Below the pieces are notes generated by a model that did not search any database, was not told the origin of the DNA, and saw only the letters and a list, made by a program, of their open reading frames with translations. Below are positions 48,120 to 57,338 of a stretch of 64,000 nt of DNA, one piece after another (position 1 is the first letter of the stretch; every line of letters begins with the position of its first letter). Source of the stretch: Streptomyces coeruleorubidus (GTDB lineage Bacteria; Actinomycetota; Actinomycetes; Streptomycetales; Streptomycetaceae); contig NZ_CP118527.1 of assembly GCF_028885415.1 (NCBI RefSeq), positions 7,812,001 to 7,876,000 of the forward strand, given 5' to 3'. The translations under genes were made by a program, and so were the position numbers.

Positions 48120-49415
48120 CTAGTTCAGCGCATTCTTGAGCTTGCCCAGATCGACGAACTTGAAGTTGGTGTTGTCCCGGACCTCCCCGTCCGCGTCCGT
48201 CTCGTCCGGGGTGTTGTGCCCGTCCTGCACCACGAGCAGGCCGTTGGGGTAGCGGGAGCCCAGGGGAGCGTTCAGCACGGCCGCGCCGTCGCACTCCTCG
48301 GAGCCGTCGACGGTGCCGGCGGCGATCCGGAAGCCGCTCTCGTACTCGTTGTCGTCGGACACCTCGCGGTCGTACGCGGCGAAGGTGTTGTCGCCCTGGC
48401 TGGAGGCGAGCAGGTAACCGTCACCGGAGCCCTCGTCGAGGATGGTCAGGCCCTCGACGTCGGCGGACAGGTGCGTGCCGCCGTAGCCGGGGTCGGCGCC
48501 CGCGACGCACTCCTCGGTCGCCTCGTCGTAGGTCGCGGGGACGCTGTACTCCCGCACCTTTTCGATCAGCTTGGGCTTGCCGCCCAGGTCGGCGGGCAGC
48601 CGCCAGATGCCGACGTCCTCCTGGCCTGCGTAGAGCACCTTGTTCATCGGGTCGACGACCATGCCCTCGACCTGCGGGAGGTCACCGGGGTCGGCACACG
48701 GGGTCCAGGACCGGCCGTTGGGCAGGGTGAAGGAGGACGGCAGGTCGTACGTGCGCACCTGCTGGTAGGTGACCGACCCGGTGGAGGTGGCCTTCAGCTC
48801 CAGCAAGGCCAGCCGGGTGCGGCTGCGCTGACTGACGACGGCGTAGGAGCGGCCGGTGGACTTGTCCGTCCAGGTGGCCAGACCGTAGGGGGTGGTCTGG
48901 TTGTTGACCTCGTCCAGGGTCTTGGAGAAGACCAGCGGGGCCTGAGCATCGGTGATGTCCGTCAGCGGCCGGGCGGCGCCCGGCGTGATGCGGTAGACGC
49001 GCAGGTGGTCGCGGCCCCGGTCGGTGACGACAGCGACGTCGGCGCGGCCGGTCGGAAGGGGGAATCCGGAGATCAGGTCCACGTTGTTGAAGCGGCCCGG
49101 CTTGTCGTCGGGGGTGGGGGCGGGCGGCGCCGCTATCGACTGCACCTCCTTGCCGGCCAGGTCGTACACGCGCAGGCCGCCTTCCTTGGCGGTGGCGATC
49201 ACCAGGCTGGCGTCCGGGTCGGCGGCGTTGCGCCAGATCGCCGGGTCGTCGGCGTCGGCGTTGCCGCCGGCGTCGTCGCCGTACAGGGCGGGGGTCTCGG
49301 TGGTGGCGGTCAGGCTCGCCGGCCCGTCGACGGCCTGGGCCGAGGTGGGCAGGACCGCCACGGCGGTCATGGCTGCGATCATCGCGGCCAGCTGTGTCCC
49401 GCGCAGGTTGCGCAC
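48120..49415 (-). CDS. Secreted beta-propeller 3-phytase
   Basis: 431 aa from GTG 49415, which follows GGAGGTACT. A Sec signal peptide (GTQLAAMIAAMTAVAVLPTSAQA) precedes a PF02333 phytase propeller: DADDPAIWRNAADPDASLVIATAKEGGLRVYDLAG (in pieces) supplies calcium and phosphate ligands, followed by FNNVDLISGFPL, VEGMVVDP and ADVEGLTIL. It releases phosphate from phytate outside the cell. It is divergent from PhoX over a shared promoter with PHO-box-like repeats, suggesting both belong to the phosphate-starvation regulon. Confidence 0.9.
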   Translation of the reverse strand: MRNLRGTQLAAMIAAMTAVAVLPTSAQAVDGPASLTATTETPALYGDDAGGNADADDPAIWRNAADPDASLVIATAKEGGLRVYDLAGKEVQSIAAPPAPTPDDKPGRFNNVDLISGFPLPTGRADVAVVTDRGRDHLRVYRITPGAARPLTDITDAQAPLVFSKTLDEVNNQTTPYGLATWTDKSTGRSYAVVSQRSRTRLALLELKATSTGSVTYQQVRTYDLPSSFTLPNGRSWTPCADPGDLPQVEGMVVDPMNKVLYAGQEDVGIWRLPADLGGKPKLIEKVREYSVPATYDEATEECVAGADPGYGGTHLSADVEGLTILDEGSGDGYLLASSQGDNTFAAYDREVSDDNEYESGFRIAAGTVDGSEECDGAAVLNAPLGSRYPNGLLVVQDGHNTPDETDADGEVRDNTNFKFVDLGKLKNALN

Positions 49416-49732
49416 AGTACCTCCACATAGGGGGGAAGAACGACGAGACCCGGTGGGGTAAGGCAGGGGGCGTGCTTCCCGCGTCGGGCTGCCGAGATCC
49501 TCTGGACCGAAGGTGAAGGACTCGCCGCTGTCCGGTGTCGCATTGATGCCCTGGCGGTGATCAGTTCGGCGCGCCCGACCGTGCCACAGCTCCTGCCCCG
49601 CGGTCTCCGGCCGGTGGCTGAAAGAGGTTCTCCCAATGCTCACTTTCCGTTGGGAATCGGACGAAGGATTCGCTTCTAGGGTGATCGCGGCCGCCCCCCG
49701 TTCTTCCCGTTCGTTGCATCGAGAGGACTCCC
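49416..49732. promoter_or_regulatory. Phytase-phoX divergent promoter region
   Basis: 317 bases between the two phosphatase genes, holding the PHO-box-like repeat at 49627-49648 on the phoX side. On the phytase side no equally good repeat was found. Confidence 0.6.
49627..49648 (+). promoter_or_regulatory. PHO-box-like direct repeat
   Basis: Two adjoining 11-nt units, GTTCTCCCAAT and GCTCACTTTCC, fit the PhoP direct-repeat consensus built on GTTCACC. They lie 85-106 bases before the phoX start, where PhoP would activate under phosphate limitation. Confidence 0.55.
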
Positions 49733-51094
49733 ATGACAGGCACGCCCGCCGGAAGACCGACAACTGGTCCCGGTTTTGAACGACGCACCCTCCTGCGCGG
49801 AGCTGCGGTGGCCGCGGCCGCTTCCGTCCCCTTCCAGGCCCTCGCCGCGCGCACGGCCGCTGCCGAGCCGGTCAAGCTCGAGTTCGACGCCGGGTACGGC
49901 CCGCTGCGCCCGGTCAAGGACCAGGCGACCGGCCTGGAACTGCTGCAGCTGCCGCGCGGGTTCGAGTACGTCTCCTACGGCTGGACCAACGACCTCATGG
50001 ACGACGGCGTGCGCACCCCGGGTTCGCACGACGGCATGGCGGCATTCCGCCACGGCGACAAGCTCCACCTCGTCCGCAACCACGAGCGCGGCGCCGGACC
50101 CGCCTTCACCGCCCCGGCCTACAACCCCGAGGCCGGCGGCGGCACCACCACCCTGGTCTTCGACCCGGACGCCGGCCAGTGGCTGGAGTCCTACGGCAGT
50201 CTCGGCGGCACCATCCGCAACTGCGCCGGCGGTCCCACCCCGTGGAACACCTGGCTCACCTGCGAGGAAACCTTTTCCACGACTGCCGGCAAACGCCATG
50301 GCTACATCTTCGAGGTCGCCTCGCAGGGCAAGGGCAACCCCGAGCCCTACAAGGCCATGGGCCGGTTCAACCACGAGGCCGTCGCCATCGACCCGGCGAC
50401 CGGCTACGTCTACGAGACCGAGGACCGCGGCGACGCATCGCTGTACCGCTTCGTCCCGACGGTGCCCGGTGATCTGTCCAAGGGCGGCCGGCTGGAGGCC
50501 CTGCGGATCGGCAGCGCCACGTACGACACCCGCCTCGACGGCGAGAAGGCGTACGGCAGCGTCTCCTGGGTGCCCGTGGACGACGTCGACCCGGAGACGG
50601 ACACGGTGCGGCTCCAGGCACAGGCGGGCGGCGCCGCGGTGTTCAGCCGCCTCGAAGGCGCCTGGTACGGCAACGACCGCATCTACGTCATCACGACCGA
50701 CGGTGGCCCGGCCCGTCAGGGCCAGGTCTTCGAACTCGACCCGGCCACCGACGAGTTCCGAGTGCTGTTCGCCTCGCCCGGCGCCGAGGTCCTCAACGCG
50801 CCGGACAACATGTGCGTCAGCCCGCGCGGCGGCCTGGTGCTCTGCGAGGACGGCGGCGGCACCGAATACGTCCACGGGCTGACCACGGACGGCGAGATCT
50901 TCCGCTTCGCCGCCAACAACGCGGACCTGCGCGGCGGGACCGCAGGCAAGAACGTCCCGGCGGCCGACCACCGGGGCTCGGAGTGGGCCGGATCGGTGTT
51001 CGAGCCGAAGAACGGCAACTGGCTGTTCGTGAACATCCAGACCCCGGGCATCACGTTCGCGATCACCGGCCCCTGGACCCAGGGCGCCTTGTAG
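49733..51094 (+). CDS. phoX: PhoX-family alkaline phosphatase (Tat-exported)
   Basis: 453 aa. The twin-arginine signal is ERRTLLRGAAVAAAASVPFQ with Arg17-Arg18 and cleavage near AAA-EP. The DUF839/PhoX propeller follows: LPRGFEYVSYGW, LVRNHERGAG, NHEAVAIDPATGYVYETEDRG (in pieces), LNAPDNMCVSPRGGLVLCEDG and EWAGSVFEPKNGNWLFVNIQ near the end, with calcium- and iron-binding acids. It liberates phosphate from organic phosphates outside the membrane. The PHO-box-like repeat upstream fits PhoP control. Confidence 0.9.
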   Translation: MTGTPAGRPTTGPGFERRTLLRGAAVAAAASVPFQALAARTAAAEPVKLEFDAGYGPLRPVKDQATGLELLQLPRGFEYVSYGWTNDLMDDGVRTPGSHDGMAAFRHGDKLHLVRNHERGAGPAFTAPAYNPEAGGGTTTLVFDPDAGQWLESYGSLGGTIRNCAGGPTPWNTWLTCEETFSTTAGKRHGYIFEVASQGKGNPEPYKAMGRFNHEAVAIDPATGYVYETEDRGDASLYRFVPTVPGDLSKGGRLEALRIGSATYDTRLDGEKAYGSVSWVPVDDVDPETDTVRLQAQAGGAAVFSRLEGAWYGNDRIYVITTDGGPARQGQVFELDPATDEFRVLFASPGAEVLNAPDNMCVSPRGGLVLCEDGGGTEYVHGLTTDGEIFRFAANNADLRGGTAGKNVPAADHRGSEWAGSVFEPKNGNWLFVNIQTPGITFAITGPWTQGAL

Positions 51095-51339
51095 CCTTCA
51101 GCCGGGAACGAGGGACGCGTCGAGACTCCACACGCCCAGCCCCGCGCCACCAGGCGGAGACGGCAGCGGCCTCGACGCGCTCCCGCAACGCCCCGACCCG
51201 GCCGAGAAGACCATCGAAGTCCCGAGCTGGACGACATATGCGCCCCAAACCCGGCTGACCCCGCGGCATACGGGGCGTGCTGCCCCCCCGGCCGCCATCG
51301 CGGCCAGAACCTGTCCACAACTCTCGCTACCGTGCCCCC

Positions 51340-52461
51340 ATGACGAACACCAAGCGGAGCGTCGCCGGCACGGCACCCCGACCCCACCTCGGTACCCGGG
51401 CCCTCAACCGCGCCACCCTCGACCGGCAGTTGCTCCTGCGCCCGGCCCGGATCTCCGCCGCCGCGGCCGTCGAGCACCTGGTCGGCCTCCAGGCGCAGAA
51501 CGTCAAGCCTCCGTACTACGCGCTCGCCGCCCGCCTCGACGGTTTCGCCCCCGAGGCGCTGTCCCGGCTGATGGCCGACCGCGAGGTCGTCCGGATCGTC
51601 ACGATGCGCTCCACCATCCACACCCACACGGCGGACGACTGCCTCACCCTGCGTCCGCTGGTGCAGCCCGCCCGGGACCGGGAGCTGACGAACTTCCGGA
51701 AGGGACTCGCCGGGGTCGACCTGCACCGGCTCGCCGCCCTCGCCCGCGACCTCGTCGAGACCGAGCCCCGCACCATGAAGCAACTGCGCGAGGCCCTGCT
51801 CCAGGAGTGGCCGGACGCCGACCCGCAGGCCCTGGCCGTCGCCGCCCGGTGCCGTCTCCCGCTCGTGCAGGTGACGCCGCGCGGCCTGTGGGGTCAGAGT
51901 GGGCAGGTCAGTCTCACCACTGCCGAACGCTGGCTCGGCCGTCCCACCGGACCGGCCGCCACGCCCGACGAGATCGTCCTGCGCTACCTCGCCGCCTTCG
52001 GCCCGGCCTCCGTGCGGGACATGCAGACCTGGGCCGGACTGACCCGCCTGCGCGACGCCTTCGAACGTCTCCGACCGCGACTCGTCACCTTCCGGGACGA
52101 GGGCGGTGTCGAGCTCTTCGACCTGCCGGACGCCCCGCGCCCCGACCCGGACACCCCGGCCCCGCCGCGCTTCCTGCCCGAGTTCGACAATCTGCTGCTC
52201 TCCCACGCCGACCGCACCCGCGTCGTCCCGCCCGAGCACCGGGGCCGCTCCTGGCAGGGGAACATCGCCTACTGCACGCTCCTGGTCGACGGGTTCCTCG
52301 CGGGCCTGTGGCGACTGGAGGAGCACGCGCTCGTGATCGAGCCCTTCGGCCCGCTCTCCAAGGCCCAGCGGGACGAGGTCACCGCCGAGGGGGAGCGGAT
52401 GCTGCGGACGATGCACCCGGAGACGCCGTACGACATCCGCTTCGGCGCCGTACGGAGGTAG
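51340..52461 (+). CDS. Winged-helix DNA-binding protein (HTH_42, AlkZ-related)
   Basis: 373 aa from ATG 51340. The N-terminal block LGTRALNRATLDRQLLLRPARISAAAAVEHLVGLQAQNVKPPYYALAARL (in pieces) and the later EIVLRYLAAFGPASVRDMQTWAGL are characteristic of the DUF1006/HTH_42 superfamily, which includes AlkZ/YcaQ DNA glycosylases for interstrand cross-links. The family QxQ region is seen here as LQAQN. A repair role, possibly self-protection against a genotoxin, is inferred only from the family; many streptomycete members are uncharacterised. Confidence 0.8.
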   Translation: MTNTKRSVAGTAPRPHLGTRALNRATLDRQLLLRPARISAAAAVEHLVGLQAQNVKPPYYALAARLDGFAPEALSRLMADREVVRIVTMRSTIHTHTADDCLTLRPLVQPARDRELTNFRKGLAGVDLHRLAALARDLVETEPRTMKQLREALLQEWPDADPQALAVAARCRLPLVQVTPRGLWGQSGQVSLTTAERWLGRPTGPAATPDEIVLRYLAAFGPASVRDMQTWAGLTRLRDAFERLRPRLVTFRDEGGVELFDLPDAPRPDPDTPAPPRFLPEFDNLLLSHADRTRVVPPEHRGRSWQGNIAYCTLLVDGFLAGLWRLEEHALVIEPFGPLSKAQRDEVTAEGERMLRTMHPETPYDIRFGAVRR

Positions 52462-52473
52462 GCAACGCGGCTT

Positions 52474-53136
52474 TCAGTCCGCCCGTCCCGTCACCGCCAC
52501 CGTCACGCCCAGCCCGACCATCGTGCAGCCGCCCGCCCCGCCGATCAGGGAGAGGCGGCGGTCCGAGCCGGCGAACCAGGTGCGGGCCGCCGACGCGGTC
52601 AGGCCCCACAGCGTGTCCGTGACCAGGCCGATCGAGATCGGTACGAGACCCAACAGCAGCATCTGCACGGGCACATGGCCCGCCGAGTGGTCCACGAACT
52701 GCGGCAGGACGGCGGCGAAGAACACCACGCCCTTCGGGTTGGTGACGCCGACGAGGACCCCGTCCAGGAGCGTCCGGAGATCGCCGCGAGCCGGCCCCGC
52801 CGACCCGGTGCCGATCTGCGACGCCTTCAGCTCCCTGCGGTGCCGGAACGCCTGCACGCCCAGATACACCAGATACGCGGCACCCGCCAGCTTCACCGTC
52901 AGGTACACCGTCACCGATCGCTCGACCAGCGAGCCGAGCCCGACCGCGACCGTCACGACCAGCAGGTAGGAGCCGACCACGTTGCCGAGGGCCGTCGCCA
53001 CGGCGGTGCGGCGGCCGTGGGCGAGGGCCCGGCCGATGACGAACAGGACGCTGGGCCCCGGGATGACGATGACCAGGAGCGACATCACGGCGAAGGCGAG
53101 GAGACGGTCGGCGGAAACCACGAGCATCACTCCCAT
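52474..53136 (-). CDS. LysE/RhtB-family amino acid exporter
   Basis: About 220 aa (ATG 53136; ATG 53127 is an alternative). Six membrane helices, with the family signature FAVMSLLVIVIPGPSVLFVIGRALAHGRR in pieces at the N-terminus and GVLVGVTNPKGVVFFAAVLPQFVD in the middle. Such carriers export amino acids or their derivatives by proton antiport. No regulator gene is adjacent. Confidence 0.9.
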   Translation of the reverse strand: MGVMLVVSADRLLAFAVMSLLVIVIPGPSVLFVIGRALAHGRRTAVATALGNVVGSYLLVVTVAVGLGSLVERSVTVYLTVKLAGAAYLVYLGVQAFRHRRELKASQIGTGSAGPARGDLRTLLDGVLVGVTNPKGVVFFAAVLPQFVDHSAGHVPVQMLLLGLVPISIGLVTDTLWGLTASAARTWFAGSDRRLSLIGGAGGCTMVGLGVTVAVTGRAD

Positions 53137-53194
53137 CCGTTGCCCATTCAAGCACCCGGACCCGGCCGGGCACATGGACCGGACACATGGAAAG

Positions 53195-53233
53195 GGGGCG
53201 TTGCGGGCCGCTCGTGGAGGCCCGCAACGCCCC
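53195..53233 (-). terminator. Strong terminator after the trypsin-like protease gene
   Basis: A perfect 15-bp stem GGGGCGTTGCGGGCC / GGCCCGCAACGCCCC with a 9-nt loop, 41 bases after the protease stop. It also insulates the LysE-type gene that follows on the same strand. Confidence 0.85.
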
Positions 53234-53273
53234 CTGGTATTTCACCTGAGGGGTGCTCAGGAGCTTTGCCCGG

Positions 53274-54065
53274 TTACGAGTTGACCTGCGTCGTGACCAG
53301 GTTGGAGAAGGTGGTCAGCCGGGTGTAGATACCCGGGTAACCGGCCTGGGCGCAGCCCTCGCCCCAGGAAGTGATGCCTGCCAGGACGCCCCCGATGAGC
53401 AGGGGGCCGCCGCTGTCGCCCTGGCAGGTGTCCACGCCGCCGGAGGTCTTTCCGGCGCACACCATGTCGCTCCGCACGAAGTCGGAGCCGTAGGAGCTGC
53501 CGCAGCTGGAGTCGGACACGGTCGGTACGGTCGCGGTGCGCAGCTGGTTGGAGGCGCTGCCGTTCGAGGCGGTGGTGCCCCAGCCGAGGATGCGGGCGGT
53601 GGTGCCGGCCGCGTACACCGAAGTCTGCGAGGAGGAGACGTACTTCGCAGGCGTGTACGGCATCGACGTCGACAGCGTGAGCACGGCCACGTCGTCGCCC
53701 TTGGTGACGTCGGTGTAGCTCGGGTGGATCCAGATCTTGCTGACTCTGCTGACCGTGCCGTTGGTGCCGTTGCGGTAGGTGCGGCCGCCGACGACGCGCA
53801 CGCTGCTGGTGGTCTCGCCGACCATGCAGTGGGCGGCGGTGACGACCTTGGTGGGCGAGACCAGCGTGCCGCCGCAGAACTGGCTCTGCGAGGCGTCCGT
53901 GATCTGCATGACGAACGGGTACGCGGTCGTCGTGGTCGTCGTACCGCCGACGATCGGCTGGGGTGCGGCGACGGCGGAGGGAGCGGCGAGCAGCGCGGTC
54001 GCGGCGGCGGCAGCGGTCGCAGTGGCGACGGCGGCGGCCTTCTTGGCACGGTTGAACCCGAACAT
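53274..54065 (-). CDS. Secreted trypsin-like serine protease (S1)
   Basis: 263 aa. A signal peptide with an alanine-rich core ends around residue 34 and a very short propeptide precedes the mature N-terminus IVGG at residue 38. The catalytic triad is His79 (TAAHC), Asp125 (DDVAVL) and Ser218 (GDSGGP); Asp212 six residues before the serine marks trypsin-like specificity for Arg and Lys. It matches the trypsins secreted by Streptomyces in late growth. ATG 54065 is followed directly by the basic n-region FGFNRAKK. Confidence 0.94.
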   Translation of the reverse strand: MFGFNRAKKAAAVATATAAAAATALLAAPSAVAAPQPIVGGTTTTTTAYPFVMQITDASQSQFCGGTLVSPTKVVTAAHCMVGETTSSVRVVGGRTYRNGTNGTVSRVSKIWIHPSYTDVTKGDDVAVLTLSTSMPYTPAKYVSSSQTSVYAAGTTARILGWGTTASNGSASNQLRTATVPTVSDSSCGSSYGSDFVRSDMVCAGKTSGGVDTCQGDSGGPLLIGGVLAGITSWGEGCAQAGYPGIYTRLTTFSNLVTTQVNS

Positions 54066-54280
54066 GGGTCTCCTCGGGGAGTTGCCGGTGGGGGGTCGCG
54101 CGGGGGTGGTCGTGCACGGTGACCCTGACGCCGTTGTTCGGATCTCCGTGTGCCCGGCGAGCGGCACGCGACAAAGCTAGAGCCCGGCAGGGCGGGCTCC
54201 CAATGAGGGAACCCCCTAAGGGAGTTGGGCAGGGAAAACCCTCGGTCGGGCCCTGTAAACCCTGGTGGACGCAGGTCGGG

Positions 54281-57133
54281 TCAGGTCGGGCGGCGGCCCG
54301 CCGCCAGCCGGACGATGTCCACCCGTGAACGGATCCCCAGCTTCCGGTAGACCCGGGTCAGGGTCGCCTCGACGGTCTTGACGCTGATGAACAGACGGGC
54401 CGCGATCTCCCGGTTGGTCGCGCCCTCCATCACCAGTGAGGCGACCTGACGCTCCATCGACGCGAGGCCCTCCAGCGCGTCGAGCGCGACGGGCGGTGCG
54501 GCGGAGGCCGGCTCCACCGCCGCGGGACCGGCCGCGGCGGCCGCGTCGACCTGCCGCAGCCAGGGCAGCGCCCGGCAGCGCCTGAACAGCCGGGCGGCCT
54601 CGTCGTACGACGCCGGTCCCGGCAGGCGAGTCCCGCCGCCGCGGGGGAATGCGGCTGCCTGGGTGCGCAGCCGGGCCAGCGCGAAGGCGGCCCGTGCCTC
54701 CTCCAGGCCGTAGCCCAGCCGGCCGAGCCGGTCCTGGACGGACGTCAGCCGGACCAGGGCGGCCTCGTGTTCGCCGCGGGCCGCCCGCACCAGCGCCTCG
54801 GCCCGGTCGAGGACGGCCAGCACGCTCTCCCGGCCCAGCCGCAGCGCGTGCACCCGTGCCGTGTCGATGACGTCCTGCGCCTCGCCCGGTTCGCCGATGC
54901 GGACCAGGGCCTCGGCGAGGTCGCCGTGCCAGCGGCCGCGCGCCGGGTCGTTGATGCCGAGACCCTGCTCCAGCTCGCGCACCCGGCGCAGCGAACGGAC
55001 CGTGGCCGCCGGGTCCCCGGCCACCAACTGGGCGTAGCCCAGCGCCGCCAGGGCCCGGGACAGGTACATCTGGTCGCCGTCGACCTCGGCGTGGTCGGCC
55101 GCCTCGCGGGCGAGGACCAGCGCCCGGTCGACGTCCCCCGCGGAGGCCTCCGCGAGGGAGGCGAGCATCGCCGAGGCGCCCTCGCCGATCCCGGAGTCCC
55201 GGGCCAGCCGCAGGCTCTCGCGGGCCAGGTCCAGGGCCCGGCCGCAGTGCCCGGAGCGCAGCTCCGTGTCGGCGAGGAAGCGCAGGAAGTGCACCTCGCT
55301 CTCGACCATGCCGCGCCTGCGCACCTCGCGCAGCAGCGCGGTGATGGTCGCCCGCGCCTCGGGCAGCTGGTCGCTCATGATCAGCCAGCGGAACCGGGCC
55401 GAGCCGGCGCCGTTGTGATGGCAGGCCACATACGGGTCCTGGGGTTCCTTCAGGGCCCGTTTGACGGTCTCGGGGGCGCCCGGGTGGCCCATCAGGGTCT
55501 CGGTGGAGGCCTGGAAGGACAGCGCCATCAGCTCGGTGCGCCGGTCCTTGCCGCGGGCGGCCAGCTCCGCCGCGTGCGCGGCCTCCTGCCGGGCCTCGGC
55601 GAAGTCGCCCTCGACGACCAGGCCGCGCCAGGCCAGCTGGTAGTGGACCAGGGCGAGCAGCCGCGGGTCGTCGCCCGCGTCGGCCAGGACCTGCGGGAAG
55701 ACGGCGTCCACCTCGCCGAGCGCTTGCCCGGCCGCCTCGATGACCACCATCCAGGCCCGCACCCGCTCCGCGGGCACGGCGGCCCGGGTCAGCACGTCCC
55801 GGGCGATGTCCCGCGCGAGGTCGGCCTCGCCTGCGGTGATCGCGTCCTCCGCGGCCTGCAGGCGCCGCTCGTCCGGGCCGGGCGTGCTGTCCGCCGGGGT
55901 GTGCCGGGCCGCGAGCAGCCCGAGCGAGGCGGCCACGGACGGCGCCCCGCGGTCCCGGGCCAGCGCACCGGCCTCCGCGAGCCGGGCCGCCACCTCCGGG
56001 TCGGTGCCGGAGGTCGCCAGGGCCAGGTGCCGGGCCCGCTCGATCGGGTCGGAGGCCGCCGTGGACAGCGCGGCGTGCACGGCCCGCCGCTCCTGCGCGG
56101 GAGCCTCCGCGTACAGCGCGGCCGAGATCAGCGGGTGCGCGAACCGTACGGCGGGGCCTTCCGGCTCCGTCGCCAGCAGTCCCAGCGCCGCGGCCTGGGC
56201 GGTCTCCGCCTCGGCGTGCTCCCGGCCGGCCGCGTGCAGCAGCGCCAGCGTGGGACGGGCACCGGCACTGGCCACGAGCAGGGTGCGGCGCGCCTCGTCC
56301 GACAGCATCTCCAGCCGGCTCAGCACCAGCGCCCGCAGCGAGGTGGGCACCGGCAGCGGCTCGCCGGGCCGGGGCCGGGTGGGGCTCTCGGCGAGGGCGC
56401 GGCCCAGCTCCAGGGCGAAGAGCGGGTTGCCGCCGCTGGTGCGGTGGATGTCGCGGATCGTGGAGCGGGACAGGGGGGTGTAGCCGCGGTGGTCGAGCAG
56501 CGCGGAGACCTGCGTACGGGACAGCGGGCCCAGCCGGACGGCGAGCGTGTCGGGCGGGGACGCGCGTAGATGGCGGTCGTACTCCTGGCCCTCGGTCCGC
56601 ACCGCGCACAGCATCTGCACGGGCGTGTCGCCCAGCCGGCGGGCGGCGAAACCGAGCAGTTCGGCGCTGGCCGCGTCCAGCCACTGGAGATCGTCGGCGA
56701 CGACCAGTACCGGGCCCTTGGCGGCGAGGGTGCGCAGCGCCGACAGCACCGCGAGGCGCAGCGCGAGCCCGTCGCGCTGGAGGGTGGACTCGCCGCGCCC
56801 GGTGAGCGCCGACTCCAGGGCGGTGCGCTGGGCGGCGGGCAGCGCGCCGGAGACCTCGTCCAGGACCAGGCCGAACAGGTCGGCCAGCGCCAGGAACGGC
56901 AGGTGGGATTCGGACTCGGTGGCCGAGCAGCGCAACACGGTCCGGGCCGCGCCGGCGTAATCCGCGGCCAGCGCCCGCAGGACCGTCGACTTTCCAATTC
57001 CCGCGGGGCCGTGGAGCAGCACACTGCCGCCTCGGCCGAGCTGTTCACGGGCCGACGTGAACAGCTCCTCCCGGCCGATGACCACGTCGGGGCGGCTCCT
57101 GGGAGGCTCCTGGAAGTCCCGTGGCACGGTCAC
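54281..57133 (-). CDS. LAL-type LuxR-family regulator (AAA ATPase-TPR-HTH)
   Basis: 950 aa. The N-terminal AAA domain has Walker A HGPAGIGKST (41-50) and Walker B-like VLVVADDLQWLD. About 500 residues of TPR-like helices follow, and the C-terminal LuxR helix-turn-helix is LASMERQVASLVMEGATNREIAARLFISVKTVEATLTRVYRKLGI (in pieces, about 888-935). LAL proteins are ATP-dependent activators of the MalT class and often control specialised metabolism. GTG 57133 is preceded by GGAGGGGAGC. The next gene upstream on the same strand is another LuxR-type regulator. Confidence 0.92.
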   Translation of the reverse strand: MTVPRDFQEPPRSRPDVVIGREELFTSAREQLGRGGSVLLHGPAGIGKSTVLRALAADYAGAARTVLRCSATESESHLPFLALADLFGLVLDEVSGALPAAQRTALESALTGRGESTLQRDGLALRLAVLSALRTLAAKGPVLVVADDLQWLDAASAELLGFAARRLGDTPVQMLCAVRTEGQEYDRHLRASPPDTLAVRLGPLSRTQVSALLDHRGYTPLSRSTIRDIHRTSGGNPLFALELGRALAESPTRPRPGEPLPVPTSLRALVLSRLEMLSDEARRTLLVASAGARPTLALLHAAGREHAEAETAQAAALGLLATEPEGPAVRFAHPLISAALYAEAPAQERRAVHAALSTAASDPIERARHLALATSGTDPEVAARLAEAGALARDRGAPSVAASLGLLAARHTPADSTPGPDERRLQAAEDAITAGEADLARDIARDVLTRAAVPAERVRAWMVVIEAAGQALGEVDAVFPQVLADAGDDPRLLALVHYQLAWRGLVVEGDFAEARQEAAHAAELAARGKDRRTELMALSFQASTETLMGHPGAPETVKRALKEPQDPYVACHHNGAGSARFRWLIMSDQLPEARATITALLREVRRRGMVESEVHFLRFLADTELRSGHCGRALDLARESLRLARDSGIGEGASAMLASLAEASAGDVDRALVLAREAADHAEVDGDQMYLSRALAALGYAQLVAGDPAATVRSLRRVRELEQGLGINDPARGRWHGDLAEALVRIGEPGEAQDVIDTARVHALRLGRESVLAVLDRAEALVRAARGEHEAALVRLTSVQDRLGRLGYGLEEARAAFALARLRTQAAAFPRGGGTRLPGPASYDEAARLFRRCRALPWLRQVDAAAAAGPAAVEPASAAPPVALDALEGLASMERQVASLVMEGATNREIAARLFISVKTVEATLTRVYRKLGIRSRVDIVRLAAGRRPT

Positions 57134-57338
57134 CGCTCCCCTCCGTGTGTCGTGTCCTGGCCAATATTAGGCAACAGTTCTTTGAATTTCGGACGGACGG
57201 CGTGGTGAGGGAAATAACAACGGAGGTCCGCGCGCGAATTCACCGGGCTCCCGAATGCGGCGGAACACCACGGTGGCGCCCGGCCGGGAGCCCGTCGGCA
57301 TATCGAACGGGCAAGGATAACGGAAAACATCGCAAAAC

